From: Coprinus comatus
Lineage: Eukaryota; Basidiomycota; Agaricomycetes; Agaricales; Agaricaceae
Direction: 5' to 3'
Assembly: GCA_034638255.1 (NCBI GenBank)
Contig: JAWPGT010000048.1
Coordinates: forward strand, 62,001-126,000
Length of the DNA stretch: 64,000 bases
In this document: positions 47,501 through 57,894 of the stretch, piece after piece
How the letters are laid out: each line of letters begins with the position of its first letter
Position numbering within the stretch: the stretch's first letter is position 1
Made by a program: the position numbers and the translations under genes
Notes under the pieces: model-generated
Database searches by the model: none
Told to the model about the DNA's origin: nothing
The model's input: the letters and a program-made list of their open reading frames with translations, nothing else

Positions 47501-48504
47501 TCAAAGCTTGGCAACGCCTCTTACTACTTTAGCCGCAGCTCTCTTACGCTCGTAATTTTCACAAGATACCATATGCCTCAGCCCTCCTCCTCGAATCGCA
47601 TATACCTTCAAGCAACACTCCGATCTTGCAAGGTAAGGAGAACAAGGAGGACTCCATACTCTAGGCGCTGCAGTGGTCTCGACATTTGTTTTTGGCAACA
47701 ATGAAACCGCAACTCTAAGTTGGGCATTGAGCTCTTTAACCGCCTTAACCATAGCCTGTTGCTTCTCGACCGGGAGTGATTTAAATGGACTGGACTTTTC
47801 AGGGAGTTTGGGCCGGGCCAAATTGTACCTAGCACCCTCTCTGGCCTGACGTATGAGCTCCTTCGATGCGTTACACAGAGCATTCTGTTGCTCAGTCGAA
47901 AGGAATTCCTTCAAGCGATTTGGTTGCCCCGGGCGCGGATAGGCGAATTTGGGGTGGTTAAGAGAGTTTTTGACATTTTCTCTAGCAGGCTGACCGAGAA
48001 GTCTGCTATTGGACGAAGGATAGGAGGGTAGGGTTTCATTGATGGGTTTAGATGGCGATGCAAACTTGGTAACATCGGTATGCGTATCAAAATTTGCATT
48101 TGAAGTGCTAGGACTATGGTGACCCAAAAGTGGACTATAGAAGACATCAGAATGACTCGGATTTAATGTTACACAATCTTATTAGTTTCGTACGTTGCGT
48201 CCTTAATCTCCACTATCTCTGGCACCCCAGGCTCTTGCGTATCATCGTTCAATCTATTGCTCACACCTGATTTGGACCCGGGAGAGCCAGTGTCCCGGTC
48301 ATGTATGGTGGCTGCTGACTTTGCAACTTGAAGCCCTTCAACAAAGTTAATATCCGGAGGTTGTGCATCCTGTAACTTCGTCTGACTCGGTTCAAACATG
48401 TTCTCCTCGTCCCTCGCAGTTCTAGTACTACCTTCAACGTTGCCCTGGTTTGTGTGATCCGGATGGAAAGCAGTAGAAGTGGAACGAGAAGCAGGAGAAG
48501 ACAT
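47501..48504 (-). CDS. Hypothetical protein with duplicated EQQ-KEL helical motif
   Basis: Two exons, 48504-48194 and 48134-47501, join across a 59-nt intron (GTACGA...CTATAG with CTAAT branch) to 314 residues. The N-terminal half is Ser/Thr/Asp-rich and likely disordered. The C-terminal half holds two similar helices: LSTEQQNALCNASKELIRQ followed by REGARYNLARPKLPEK, and LPVEKQQAMVKAVKELNAQL. The C-terminus is basic. There is no signal peptide or membrane span. No family recognised. It is the first of seven consecutive minus-strand genes. Confidence 0.65.
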
Positions 48505-49003
48505 TCTGTAGCGGTGAAGGAGTGAGAATGATCTAGAGGGGTGACACTGCCTCCCAATCCTTGTGGAGTATTTATACCTGCCATCGTCCTCGTATCTTCA
48601 GATAATGTCCAAGTATATGCACAATTAAAAACTGTGGAACTTGGACACCAATTTCTGTGGCATACACTGTTTGGGTTTTCGTCCCAATTGAATAATATGG
48701 TTCTTGGACACTAGTTTTGGTTAGACAATGAGAACAGCTCAGACCAATCGGGGGTTCCAATTTGACTCCTCCGAGTCGGCGCGGCAGTCTGTGGTAGACT
48801 ATCGGTGTGTTATTTCCGGTCGATATCCGCTTGGCGGACATCCACTAAGTGCCCTTATTGGATGGGTTTTCTAGGAGAAGTTGTGATGGTATTCTCCGCA
48901 CAATGATTAGAAACCAATGACAGACTTTAAAACTTTTACACTATTAATCAGACTCGGAGTACGAAACAAATGACCTAGTCTCCATAACAATATAGGGATA
49001 ACA

Positions 49004-49423
49004 TCATTCAGGTGAAGAAGGCTGAGCGGCGTAATGAGCTTTCAACTCCTTTAAATAATGCTAAACAGCGTCATATGAATAAATAACACTGACGTCGAGA
49101 GCAGAAGGATGGTGAATCAAGTACATACATGCGCATCATCTTCCCAAGGTTTGATACCATGATGAAATAAAAATGATTTCTCGCTCTTGGTGAGGGAAGG
49201 TTTCGCTGCATCTGCCTTCTACAATGTTTGTAGTGAATGCTTGAGTATGACTAATATTTTGTAATTTTTTTTTGTATGACGAGTAACTTACGGAACGTGT
49301 ACATCCTTGCTCCTTCACGTTGCCTCCTTTATTGATGTTGCCAGTGCCTTTAGGAGTACCATTAGAAGCGGGAGTTTTTTTGTGAGACGTGGTGGTTGTG
49401 GTATCAGAGGTAGCGGCGGGCAT
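49004..49423 (-). CDS. Small single-module PW protein
   Basis: Exons 49423-49292, 49218-49129 and 49060-49004 give 92 residues. Exon 1 is a Thr/Lys/Gly-rich tail (MPAATSDTTTTTSHKKTPAS and so on). Exon 2 starts with KADAAKPSLTKSEKS and ends in HHGIKPWEDDAH; exon 3 supplies HYLKELKAHYAAQP and a stop. This is one unit of the module found twice in the H3-tail-like protein, with the intron at the same place and the preceding KADAA(T)K sequence in common. It lies 315 bp downstream of the intact CCCH gene on the same strand, the same order as in the duplicated cassettes. Confidence 0.65.
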
Positions 49424-49737
49424 TTCTTGTGGTTGACAATGAACGTTAAGACTAAGCGCTAAGTGTTAGAGCACTCTTCATGCTTTAGGTTAATATATCG
49501 GAGCATTAGGGTGGGCGGAGGATGCTTTCACCATCGATGATGTCATCAGAATATTGAATCTAGTCCGCCCGAGGCTTACTCAATATCTTAACAGCTTGAA
49601 ATTTTCACCAGTGTCATGGAAAAAAGTAATAATAAAAATCTGCATTTAATCATCAAAGAAGCAATTAAAAAGATCTATCCGTTTACAAATGTGATGGGAA
49701 AAGCGGGCTCTTACCCATCCCCCTCACGGCACACAGA

Positions 49738-51655
49738 TTAAAAACAATCTAACACCTTGAACGGTTCCAAGTGCAGAGGGATAGGTGAGGTGGGAGTCTG
49801 CCACATAAAAAAATGATGGATCTTGAGAAGTTAATAAGATCTGAGGGCATGCAATACATCCTATGTCCATATTATGAGCAAATAAACGTGTAGGAAAGGA
49901 GAGAGCATACATGAGCATCATCATCCCAGGGTTTGACACCTTGACATGCCAACTCTTCCAAGTCATCCTCATCAAATCCATAGCCATAATCATCATCTGA
50001 ATAGTAGTCATCTAAATCAGAGTTATCATAATAATTGATTGGTCCGCAAAATCTCTCCTCGTCTGATACGGTAAGCTCATAACCTGGCTGGTCGTACTTA
50101 TCCATGTCATCGTCATCGTCTTCATTATCATCTTCTATACTATCGTCGTCCGAATTCAACCCCATTTTTGCAAACATCTGTTCAAGTTCACGCGTCTTGT
50201 AAGCCTTGATAGCCACTTTCTCTTCTTCCATAATAGACCTCAGGAAATTCATTTTCATTTCCCGTCTTTCATTTTTCTTCCACTGTTGTAATCCGGCCTG
50301 TGGACCTGGACCACGACCAGAGATGTCTTTATACTTTCCAACCACCATCTCTTTCATCATCTCTGTTTGTTTTTCACCATCCCACCATCCTTTAGGAGCT
50401 AGCCATGTCCTTTCGTGACAATAAAAACATTTGTCATCCCCGAATTTGCAGAGACCGATGAGATAGTAAAGACATACGTTCCTACCCCTGTAATAGAATT
50501 AGTTCGATACGAGGTGTAACAGAGCAATTGGAGAGACTCACAAAGTGTCACGGACACTGTTCATATCGGGTGCATGCATGAATCTACATTTTCCATTCTT
50601 CGCAGGCGTTTTCTCAGCTTTACGAGGTTTACACCCATCCAGCTTCTTGTTGTAATGTTTACAAGGAATATGATTCCCAACTTGCTCCTTATCACTCGTG
50701 TCGGATGAGGATTCATAGTCCATTGAAGGTGATTCGTATGGAGGGAAGTTATAAACGAGATCCATCGGGTCCGATGATTGTTGAGCTGGTTCAGCTTCCG
50801 TACTCCCTCCGGTTCCTTTCCTTTTGGATCTCTTTGACTTCTTTGACTTCTTTTTCGATTTCCCTTTAGCCGTAGAAGGTGGAAGAGGTATACCATATCT
50901 CAAAAGTGTATAAAGCGTAGGCTCATGTTCAGGTTCATGTGCGAGAATCGTATAAAAATCTTGTGTTTCAAACATCAAACATATCTCTAACGGCAATAAA
51001 AACCACATACCAGCAACAGCTGCATCCTCGTCCATCATAGCTAACCTGGCAGTACCACGGTACCACCTTATCATGTTCAGTTTAGGTCGTTTCATTAACA
51101 GTAGCGTAGCAAAATTTTCTGCATTGCGATATCTATTTGACTCTTTTATCAATTTGACTAATCATAAGTTAGAAAAACATGAAACTTACGTTCTGGAATC
51201 ACGAGAATAGGTGGCAAATTGCATCATAGTTTCAAGAAGCTTAGTGGCAGCCTTTTCGTTAGATCTCCATGAACCTGTAGCTTTGGCATAGTTATCAATC
51301 GCTTCAAATATTTCCTCTTTCTTCAGAGCTTCGTCACCCTAAATGAAATATGTATTTAGGGTTAACGCGTTGACACGTGGTAAAACAATGGACCTACAAG
51401 ACGAATATGTTGTTCTGCTTTGGCATGGCGAGCTTCAATTGATTCAGTATGTCGTTGAGCTCGAGCTTTGCGTTGTTCTTTGATGTCTTCTTCCGAGAGA
51501 GTGACAGATTCTTCGCTTGTGGTATTATTAACTTTAATAGACACTGGATTTTCATTTGGAAGCATGTTAGCTGCATGCACGTTAGAGGTATTAGCTACGG
51601 CTTCTGTGTTTAGAGCGTGAGTGCTGTTGGTGGTAGAATCGAAAGTAGCAGACAT
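49738..51655 (-). CDS. TPR-containing protein with two CCCH zinc fingers
   Basis: Six exons from ATG 51655; first intron 51397-51339, last exon 49797-49738. Residues about 55-200 form TPR-like helices (IRLGDEALKKEEIFEAIDNY; MIRWYRGTARLAMMDEDAAV). A Lys/Ser run follows, then MDLVYNFPPYESPSMDYES. Finger 1 is C-x9-C-x14-C-x3-H (CKHYNKKLDGC...CRFMH); finger 2 is C-x7-C-x6-C-x3-H (CLYYLIGLCKFGDDKCFYCH). Then come a helix, an Asp/Glu-rich region and ACQGVKPWDDDAH, the first half of the PW module, ending in a short unrelated last exon. CCCH fingers of this type commonly bind RNA. This is the only intact copy; broken copies lie at 16.4, 26.1 and 43.1 kb. Confidence 0.75.
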
Positions 51656-52182
51656 TGTTGTTGTTGTTCCGTCTCTGATCACTCGAGCTATTTCGGGAGA
51701 ATAAATTCGCGTCGCGCAAGATCACGGGACAAGCATCACGCGTTTCGGTCACACGTGTCACAAACACACCAAGTGTGTCCAAAGCCGGTCCAAAGTAGCC
51801 TAAGTCAAGTTTGATTTGATACACTCTCCGCCGTCCAGGGAGGGTTTGGGTTTGTTTTTCTATCAGTCCTTTAATTTTGTGTTTGAGTGCAACTGAAATC
51901 TTGACACAAAACCTTTAAAAAAAATGTTCCGGTGATCCTACGAGTTGACTCGGAGAGGAATCTATACATATGTAGTTTGAACTTGAGATGTACAGTGTTC
52001 GAATGGCACACACGCCAAATATATTTGGCACTGTTCTTCATGCATACTCCTTTTGTTTCACGAAGTTCAAACGTTCAAGGGAGATCAATGTGCCTTCCGA
52101 AACTGCCAAACAGTCTTTAAGTTTAAATCATACAACTTAGCCGTGCTACAATTGATAAATCAAAGTCAAAAAAACAAAAAAA
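51656..52182. other. Intergenic region between the CCCH gene and the first PEBP gene
   Basis: It holds the promoter side of the CCCH gene and the 3' flank of PEBP gene 1. No additional gene was supported. Confidence 0.5.
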
Positions 52183-52996
52183 TCATGTCGCAGGAGCAAC
52201 AAGCATAAACGATCCAGCAATAGGATTTCCCAACCCAACACTTTCCGCAAACGAACTAATATTGAATAAAGAAATCGGTGTAGCAGGTGTGACGACCGTT
52301 TGATCATTGAAACCGGCCGGTTGATTAAACAACAAGAAAATGTATCTGTAAAACCATCACAAACAGTGATTAAGAAGTATAACAAACCTTAGTAAGAATA
52401 AGGACTTACCGATGAGCAGGAGATCCAGCAGGTGGTGTAGGTTGTCTAAATTCACTAACAGCCGCAGTCCGATTCGCCAAAGCCCCTCCTGAACATGCAA
52501 AAAAGTTTCCTCCTAAGAAATGACGAATTTGAGAAACAGTAGGTTCTTGTGGTGTTGGAGCGTCCGGATCAACAGCGGCAATTACGAATGGTCCTCTGTT
52601 AGTTAATCCAACAGCACTGTATGTTGGAGGACCTGCGGTAGCTGGGAACAAATTTTATTAGATTAGAATCAATTTTTCGATGAGTGGGTAAGTAATAATT
52701 GAAATTTACCATCTCGTGGGAGTTGTTGGCCTGCATGAATAGTAATCGGGTCACTACCACTTGCTTGTGGGAAAGTAACTTCCAAGAGAGACCTTGGGTT
52801 GAATCTAATGGACAGGTCTGCTGGGATCTATAGGTATACCAAAAAAAATTCGAATGAGTAGCAAGTTTCTTTGGAAGGCGAGGAAAAGAGAAAGACATAC
52901 ATCGGCTTCTTGGAAAGCACGTATGACAGTGCGCAAGTTTGTATCTTGCGCAGTTACAAGTGCAACTAAACTGAGAAGGCCCAATGCGAACTTCAT
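52183..52996 (-). CDS. Secreted PEBP-family protein 1
   Basis: Four exons (52996-52901, 52827-52710, 52641-52410, 52345-52183) splice to 202 residues. A signal peptide is clear (MKFALGLLSLVALVTAQ). The PEBP core follows: DLSIRFNPRSLLEVTFP, the ligand-pocket segment VIAAVDPDAPTPQEP, RHFLGGNF, and EFRQPTPPAGSPAHRYIFLL followed by FNQPAGF. Phosphatidylethanolamine-binding proteins bind anionic ligands; secreted fungal members are abundant but poorly characterised. It forms a same-strand pair with the next gene (about 475 bp apart) with matching intron positions, indicating tandem duplication. Confidence 0.9.
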
Positions 52997-53470
52997 TGCG
53001 CAAAACTGAGAATGGGATATCGAAGTGGTTTCTGTGAATCTTATACTATTTTACCGTGGGGCCAACACTTAGAGAACTCATTGATTTGAAAGAACACTTC
53101 CCTTCAATTGTATCATCTTGGAACTTCTGTGCTTCGACTCTCACTTACTCTGGGAATAATTGACTAATACCTGATTTGATATCGAATAAAACCCCTGGCG
53201 ACTCCCGAAACGACTCCACCATTCCTCTTTTCAGACTTCTTTCCCTTCAAAAAGATGTACCTGTGAGATCTAGGAACAACAGAACAACAATTTTCTCTGT
53301 GGGATTCCAAAAAAAATTAAATTCAAAAGAAACTGTGGTCCATATGCGCATCAAGTTCGTATCGTATAATACTTCTTTCTTCTTCCGGGCCGCCAAGAAG
53401 TAACACCATACCAAGAATTACACAAATATGGCATATAAGATCTTTTCCAAAACATTCGACGTCTGACAAT

Positions 53471-54300
53471 TCAAGGATTCTCAAGATTAGCAACCATAAA
53501 AAAAGTACCAGCAATAGGATTTCCCAATCCAACACCATCCGCAAACTTCTTAATATCAAAGTTTTGTACTGGCGTCGTAGGCGTAACAAGTACTTGATCA
53601 TTAAAACCCTCCGGTTGTTCAAACACCAAAAAGATATAACTAAGAAAAATGGAAAATTATGATCAACTCATAATGCAAGGACGACCACAACTTCTTACCG
53701 ATGATTTCCACCCCTCGGTGTAGGCTGCCTCCACTCCGAAACAGGTGCAGTCCCATTTTTCAGTAAAGGTGTCGTGACAGATCCTAATTTAATAGGAAGA
53801 TAATTCCCTCCCAAAAAATGCCGAACTTGAGCATTTGTAGGATTTGTAGGAGTAGGTGCATCGGGATCAACACAAGCAACGACAAAAGGACCAGATGGGG
53901 TACCGGATATTGGTGATGATGGATTTATTAATGTGAATACCGGTTTGTTTGCAGTAGCTAGTATGAAACCAAGATTAAGTAAATGGTTAGATTCTAGAAT
54001 AGATAATGTGACGGGTAATGATACCATTTCGTTCGAGTTGAATTCCTGCATGAACAAGTACCGGTACGCTATCGCTCTGGGGTAAGACAATTTCAAGAAG
54101 GAATTGTGGATCGAAGTTAATATTTAGATCGGAAGGTATCTTAAGAAAAGACAGGTGAGAATTGTTGACTATATCATAGAGAAAAAGAGACCCACATCAG
54201 CATTTGCAAAAGCCTGTTTAACATCAGTAAGGGTTGTATCCTGAGCACATCCTAATGTTAATAACAACACGAAAGCAAACACGCTACTCAGTCGTCGCAT
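53471..54300 (-). CDS. Secreted PEBP-family protein 2
   Basis: Start ATG 54300 (MRRLSSVFAFVLLLTLGCAQ, signal peptide); exon 1 ends at 54196. Downstream exons give DLNINFDPQFLLEIVLP, VVACVDPDAPTPTNPT, RHFLGGNYL, EWRQPTPRGGNHRYIFLVFE and QPEGFNDQVLVTPTTP, and the protein ends MVANLENP, about 210 residues. All PEBP landmarks of the neighbour are present, but sequence is well diverged, so the duplication is not recent. Confidence 0.9.
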
Positions 54301-54622
54301 AATTGGTAATATCACGCCGATATGGATCACTTGTGCAAGACACTTCATTATATACTCTATCCGACATAGTGTGGTATTCGTTTTTTTACAACCGACGAGC
54401 AAAACCCATGGTGCACATAAGCTGGCTGATGACCATGTGGATATATCTTCGACGAACGCACAGTAGTGGGAGTATTCACACAATGTACCCTGAATTATAA
54501 GGGAACGAAGGATGGCATCACATGGCGGGAAATATATTAGCAACAGGTGATCAAGATAAGAGAAACACACAGTATTTAAGAGTATAATTTTTACACAGCA
54601 CTCACAGGGCGATAGAATCGTA

Positions 54623-56094
54623 TCATGAGCGGGCCGCGTTAGGAAAGGAGAAAGAAGAGAGACTTCCAGGTAGCGAACACTTGACAGCTTCGCCAGGATT
54701 CTTGGCGTGCTCGAAGATGAAACCATTTTCACTCGCTGCGAGGAATGTGTGATCAAGAAGCAATTCTGATTTAGCTGATATGGGATCATCAGACTGTAAC
54801 TGAAGCTCATCAGTAATGGTAAGGAAACTGATATTTTGAGAAGCAGTGGTGGTAACGATTTGAGGAACCGCCGAGAGTGGTCGGTGGAGGAACTAGAGAA
54901 CGTGAGAAAGGCACGAGAAGCATATAAACAGAGTGATATATTTACTTGAACTTTAGCACCAACTCCGGGTGCATTAGGCGAGTCGATGGATAGGCTGCCT
55001 CGAGAAGGATCACCGGCTGTTATGCGATATACACAGTCGATCTAAGCGAAGTGATAAACAAGATGAATAACCACTCTTAAGGAATTGTCGTACCTGACCA
55101 TCAGCAGAGAGAAGGCCAATGGAAAATTGTTCTTCTTCCCTGAAAGATCCAGATACATGAGTTTGTAGACCGGCACCTTGAATGGCAGAAAGGAGAAGTT
55201 GTGTAGGGTTGTCACCATTGAGAGTATTGATCATATTCCCTTCGGACTGTGTTATTGTCAAGTGTTCGCCCAACCTCCGTACCCCAAGAAAATTAAGCTG
55301 GAGCGGGGGAGAGGGTTTGGCTTGTTTAAGACCAAGTCCTACAGCTCCAGAGCCATAGATTTCCTGGTCGCGGAAAAGTGTAACGGGTCTTCCTGTAATG
55401 AATGGTGTTGAAGATCCCAATAATCCCATCTACATAACATTAGCTTGAGCTGGACTGAAGGTAGCATATACTAACCTTGCTGACATTCGGAAGATTGTCA
55501 AAGGCAGACAACAGGCCTTCTGGTTTGAGATCACTGAAGTAAATTACACTTCTAATCTGCGAGAGCCTACGCATGTTAAGTAAGGAGTTTCTAAAGGATG
55601 CACGAGTAGACCCACTTTGATGCTTGCAATTCGTCAGGTAGAGGTGTGTTATTCAACCCACCCTTCCAAACATCTTCCCAGGAGACTTCAGAGTTGAATA
55701 CGACTTCTTTCTCTTCCACTTCATCCCTTCTCCTGAATGAATGCCAGCGTCCAACCTGAGTCTCTTCTCGTCCAGGTAGTGTTGATCGAAAGGGAATGAC
55801 CGAGCTGGACTCGAATACAGCGACAGAGAGTGAAAGCATGTCATGATTCATGTAATGGCCATTCATTGTAGTATTTCCGAACCCCCGCGATAGACACCCA
55901 ATGGAACGGGTGTCGTCCCATGTTGTTAAACTCTTGACCGCGCGTCCCAAGTCTTCCGAGTTGTGATTATTGGATGAAAGCGCGTAAAGCACAGTCAAGT
56001 CATTTCTTCCATATGTTCTGGTTAGTTCATTGATCCTAGATACCAGCGCAGGTGGAGACCGAGTTAGGTATGTGCTGAGGTGAACGGGAGTCAT
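54623..56094 (-). CDS. FIST-domain protein
   Basis: Five exons from ATG 56094 (MTPVHLSTYLTRSPPALVSR) join to about 430 residues. Landmarks fit fungal FIST-domain proteins: DLTVLYALSSN (strand after the first helix), GLLGSSTPFITGRPVTLF, DQEIYGSGAVGLGL, then LRRLGEHLTIT-like and INTLNGDNPTQLL, and after an intron DCVYRITAGDPSRGSLSID. FIST domains are predicted small-ligand sensors; eukaryotic members are related to F-box/FIST proteins, but no F-box is visible here. The four introns have GTNNG donors and end in TAG. The stop at 54625-54623 follows FPNAARS. Family call from motif memory. Confidence 0.65.
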
Positions 56095-56112
56095 TAGGAG
56101 GACAGAATTTGG

Positions 56113-56133
56113 AAACCCTAGCCCTAACCCTAG
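56113..56133. promoter_or_regulatory. Telomere-like (AACCCTA) cluster upstream of the FIST gene
   Basis: Three near-consecutive AACCCTA/GCCCTA units lie 19-39 nt upstream of ATG 56094. On the gene strand they read CTAGGG/TTAGGG. Telobox-like motifs are used as promoter elements in some eukaryotes; here it is inference. Confidence 0.4.
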
Positions 56134-56495
56134 AGCAGGTCATAAAACACTGAGCTAAAAATACTTAGAGTAACTTCGCGTGTCATTCGGAATGTTAGAA
56201 TGTTAGGATATATGGATTTACTTCTGATTACGAATCACACTGGCAGAGAAAATCCGGCAATATGCACTCCAAATGCTCAGGTAGGTAAGTAAAAAATTGC
56301 CTAAGCCGAATTTACAGTAAAAGACAATTACTACTTTGTAGGACTAGTAGTGGTTCCACCGTTCCAGAGAATCAATCGTGTTGAAAACTTGAAACTTGAA
56401 CGGGAGGAGAGATAACCTGGAGGTAACTGGAAGAAAGTTATGGGACATCCAATTCAATCCTATGAATTTTTATTATAAGAATCACTAGTAATTTG

Positions 56496-56983
56496 TTAGA
56501 GAAAAATGCTTCTTCCCATATGGTTAACATTCCTACGATAGCTGAAATATAATGGTTTCAGAGTGGATATTTGGAATGGTATATCATGGTCAGAGGTCTT
56601 CATTGTTTGAACCATCTTGTAGTGGACCTTGCATACCAAATTGTAATCCTCTACCTCCTTGAGTTCCAAGGTTTTTTGACATGTAGGGTAACAGCATGTA
56701 CAACTGAGAGAAGATATCTGTGAAGTTGACCCTAAGTATATCAGAAAGTGGGGAAAGGGGATCATATATGCTATACTAACTTTGATGATGACATTTGCCT
56801 ATTTCCTGTTCCATTTCTGAGGCGCACCAGAAGTTGGGAGGCACCAACTGCCACTGAGTAAACCTCGGATGCAGGAGTAGAGACGACAGTAGATTCTGTA
56901 TTATCGTAGCCAACAGAGATAGGTCCAGCACCAAACTCAAGGATAGGGGTAATAGCATCATGGCTCTTGATCTTTTTAACCAT
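56496..56983 (-). CDS. Small Cys-rich protein with partial LIM-like ending
   Basis: Two exons, from ATG 56983 to about 56779 and from about 56715 to 56496 (GTTAGT...CACAG intron), give about 140 residues. The N-terminal part (MVKKIKSHDAITPILEFGAG) has no match. Exon 2 begins ISSLSCTCCYPTCQKTLELK and continues EVEDYNLVCKVHYKM, which resembles the second half of a LIM zinc finger (C-x2-C...C-x2-H), though the first half is missing. The C-terminus is basic. Function unknown. Confidence 0.45.
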
Positions 56984-57817
56984 GCTCGTTCTTTAGGTGT
57001 GATAGTAGGCGTTTAAGGAAGAAAGGTTAAGGGTTTTATTTATATCAGCCATTGGGGCTGAATTTGGATATCTGACGAAATATGACGACGTCAGTTGAAC
57101 TTCAACGTGAGCGCGAGGAATATACACAGGTTGTCAATGATCGATGATCGAAAAGTTGGCCTTTTTCCTCTTTCCTCTCAGTCCTTTTTGAATTCAACTT
57201 TCCTTTACAGAATTGTAAATTCAGTACTCCAGGACTCCTGTATTCATGATGAAAAGTCAAATAACATTACGTTGAAGAGGGTTCCAAGTTATAAAAAAAA
57301 TTAGTCGACGTCGCATTGAGCGTGATGTCATACCCATATGGTCCAGGTGTACATACTATTTTAAGATCTGGCCAAACTTTCAGTGTCCCATGCACGATAC
57401 GAATCACCGTAAGTTCAAGTACATCCGTTTAACCTTTTCACAGGGCGCCTGGTAGGTCAATGACTTGAACTATACCTCCTGCGATTATTCGGAAGTAACA
57501 AGCCTGAGAGATCGCATACCAGCAAGAGATCAAACGCATATTATTAATTCAAACTCTAGGATTACGCTTGGACCTTTCCGAGTTTCAAATTCAGAGATTT
57601 TCATGCGTTAATTCGAAACACACTTTCAGCCTAATTACCACAATCAATAATCATTATAGGACACAAAATCCAGGAAATGGAAATATTTCACGACAGTACA
57701 ATGGGACCTTGCGCGTCCCCTCTCAAAATTCAAACAATCCAACCGTGTCCATGTCCCGTATGTCTACCATTGTTCACTGTATGCAATTAAACAAGCCTCA
57801 CATGATGATCTTCCACC

Positions 57818-57824
57818 ATATAAA
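57818..57824 (+). promoter_or_regulatory. TATA box of zinc-finger gene B
   Basis: CCATATAAAAGCCC lies about 75 nt upstream of the preferred start at 57895, a suitable distance for a fungal TATA element. Confidence 0.45.
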
Positions 57825-57894
57825 AGCCCACAGGCGTCTCTGGATGACACCACCACTGCTCTCTCTCGAATCCTATCAACTGTTAAAACCACCG

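Noticed and set aside
48572..48841. 89-codon minus-strand frame upstream of the EQQ-KEL gene
   Set aside because: No domain, no splice support, and it lies in that gene's promoter region.
49724..50011. Met-rich frame overlapping the end of the CCCH gene
   Set aside because: It is the out-of-frame reading of the acidic region; only its last exon sequence is used, in a different frame.
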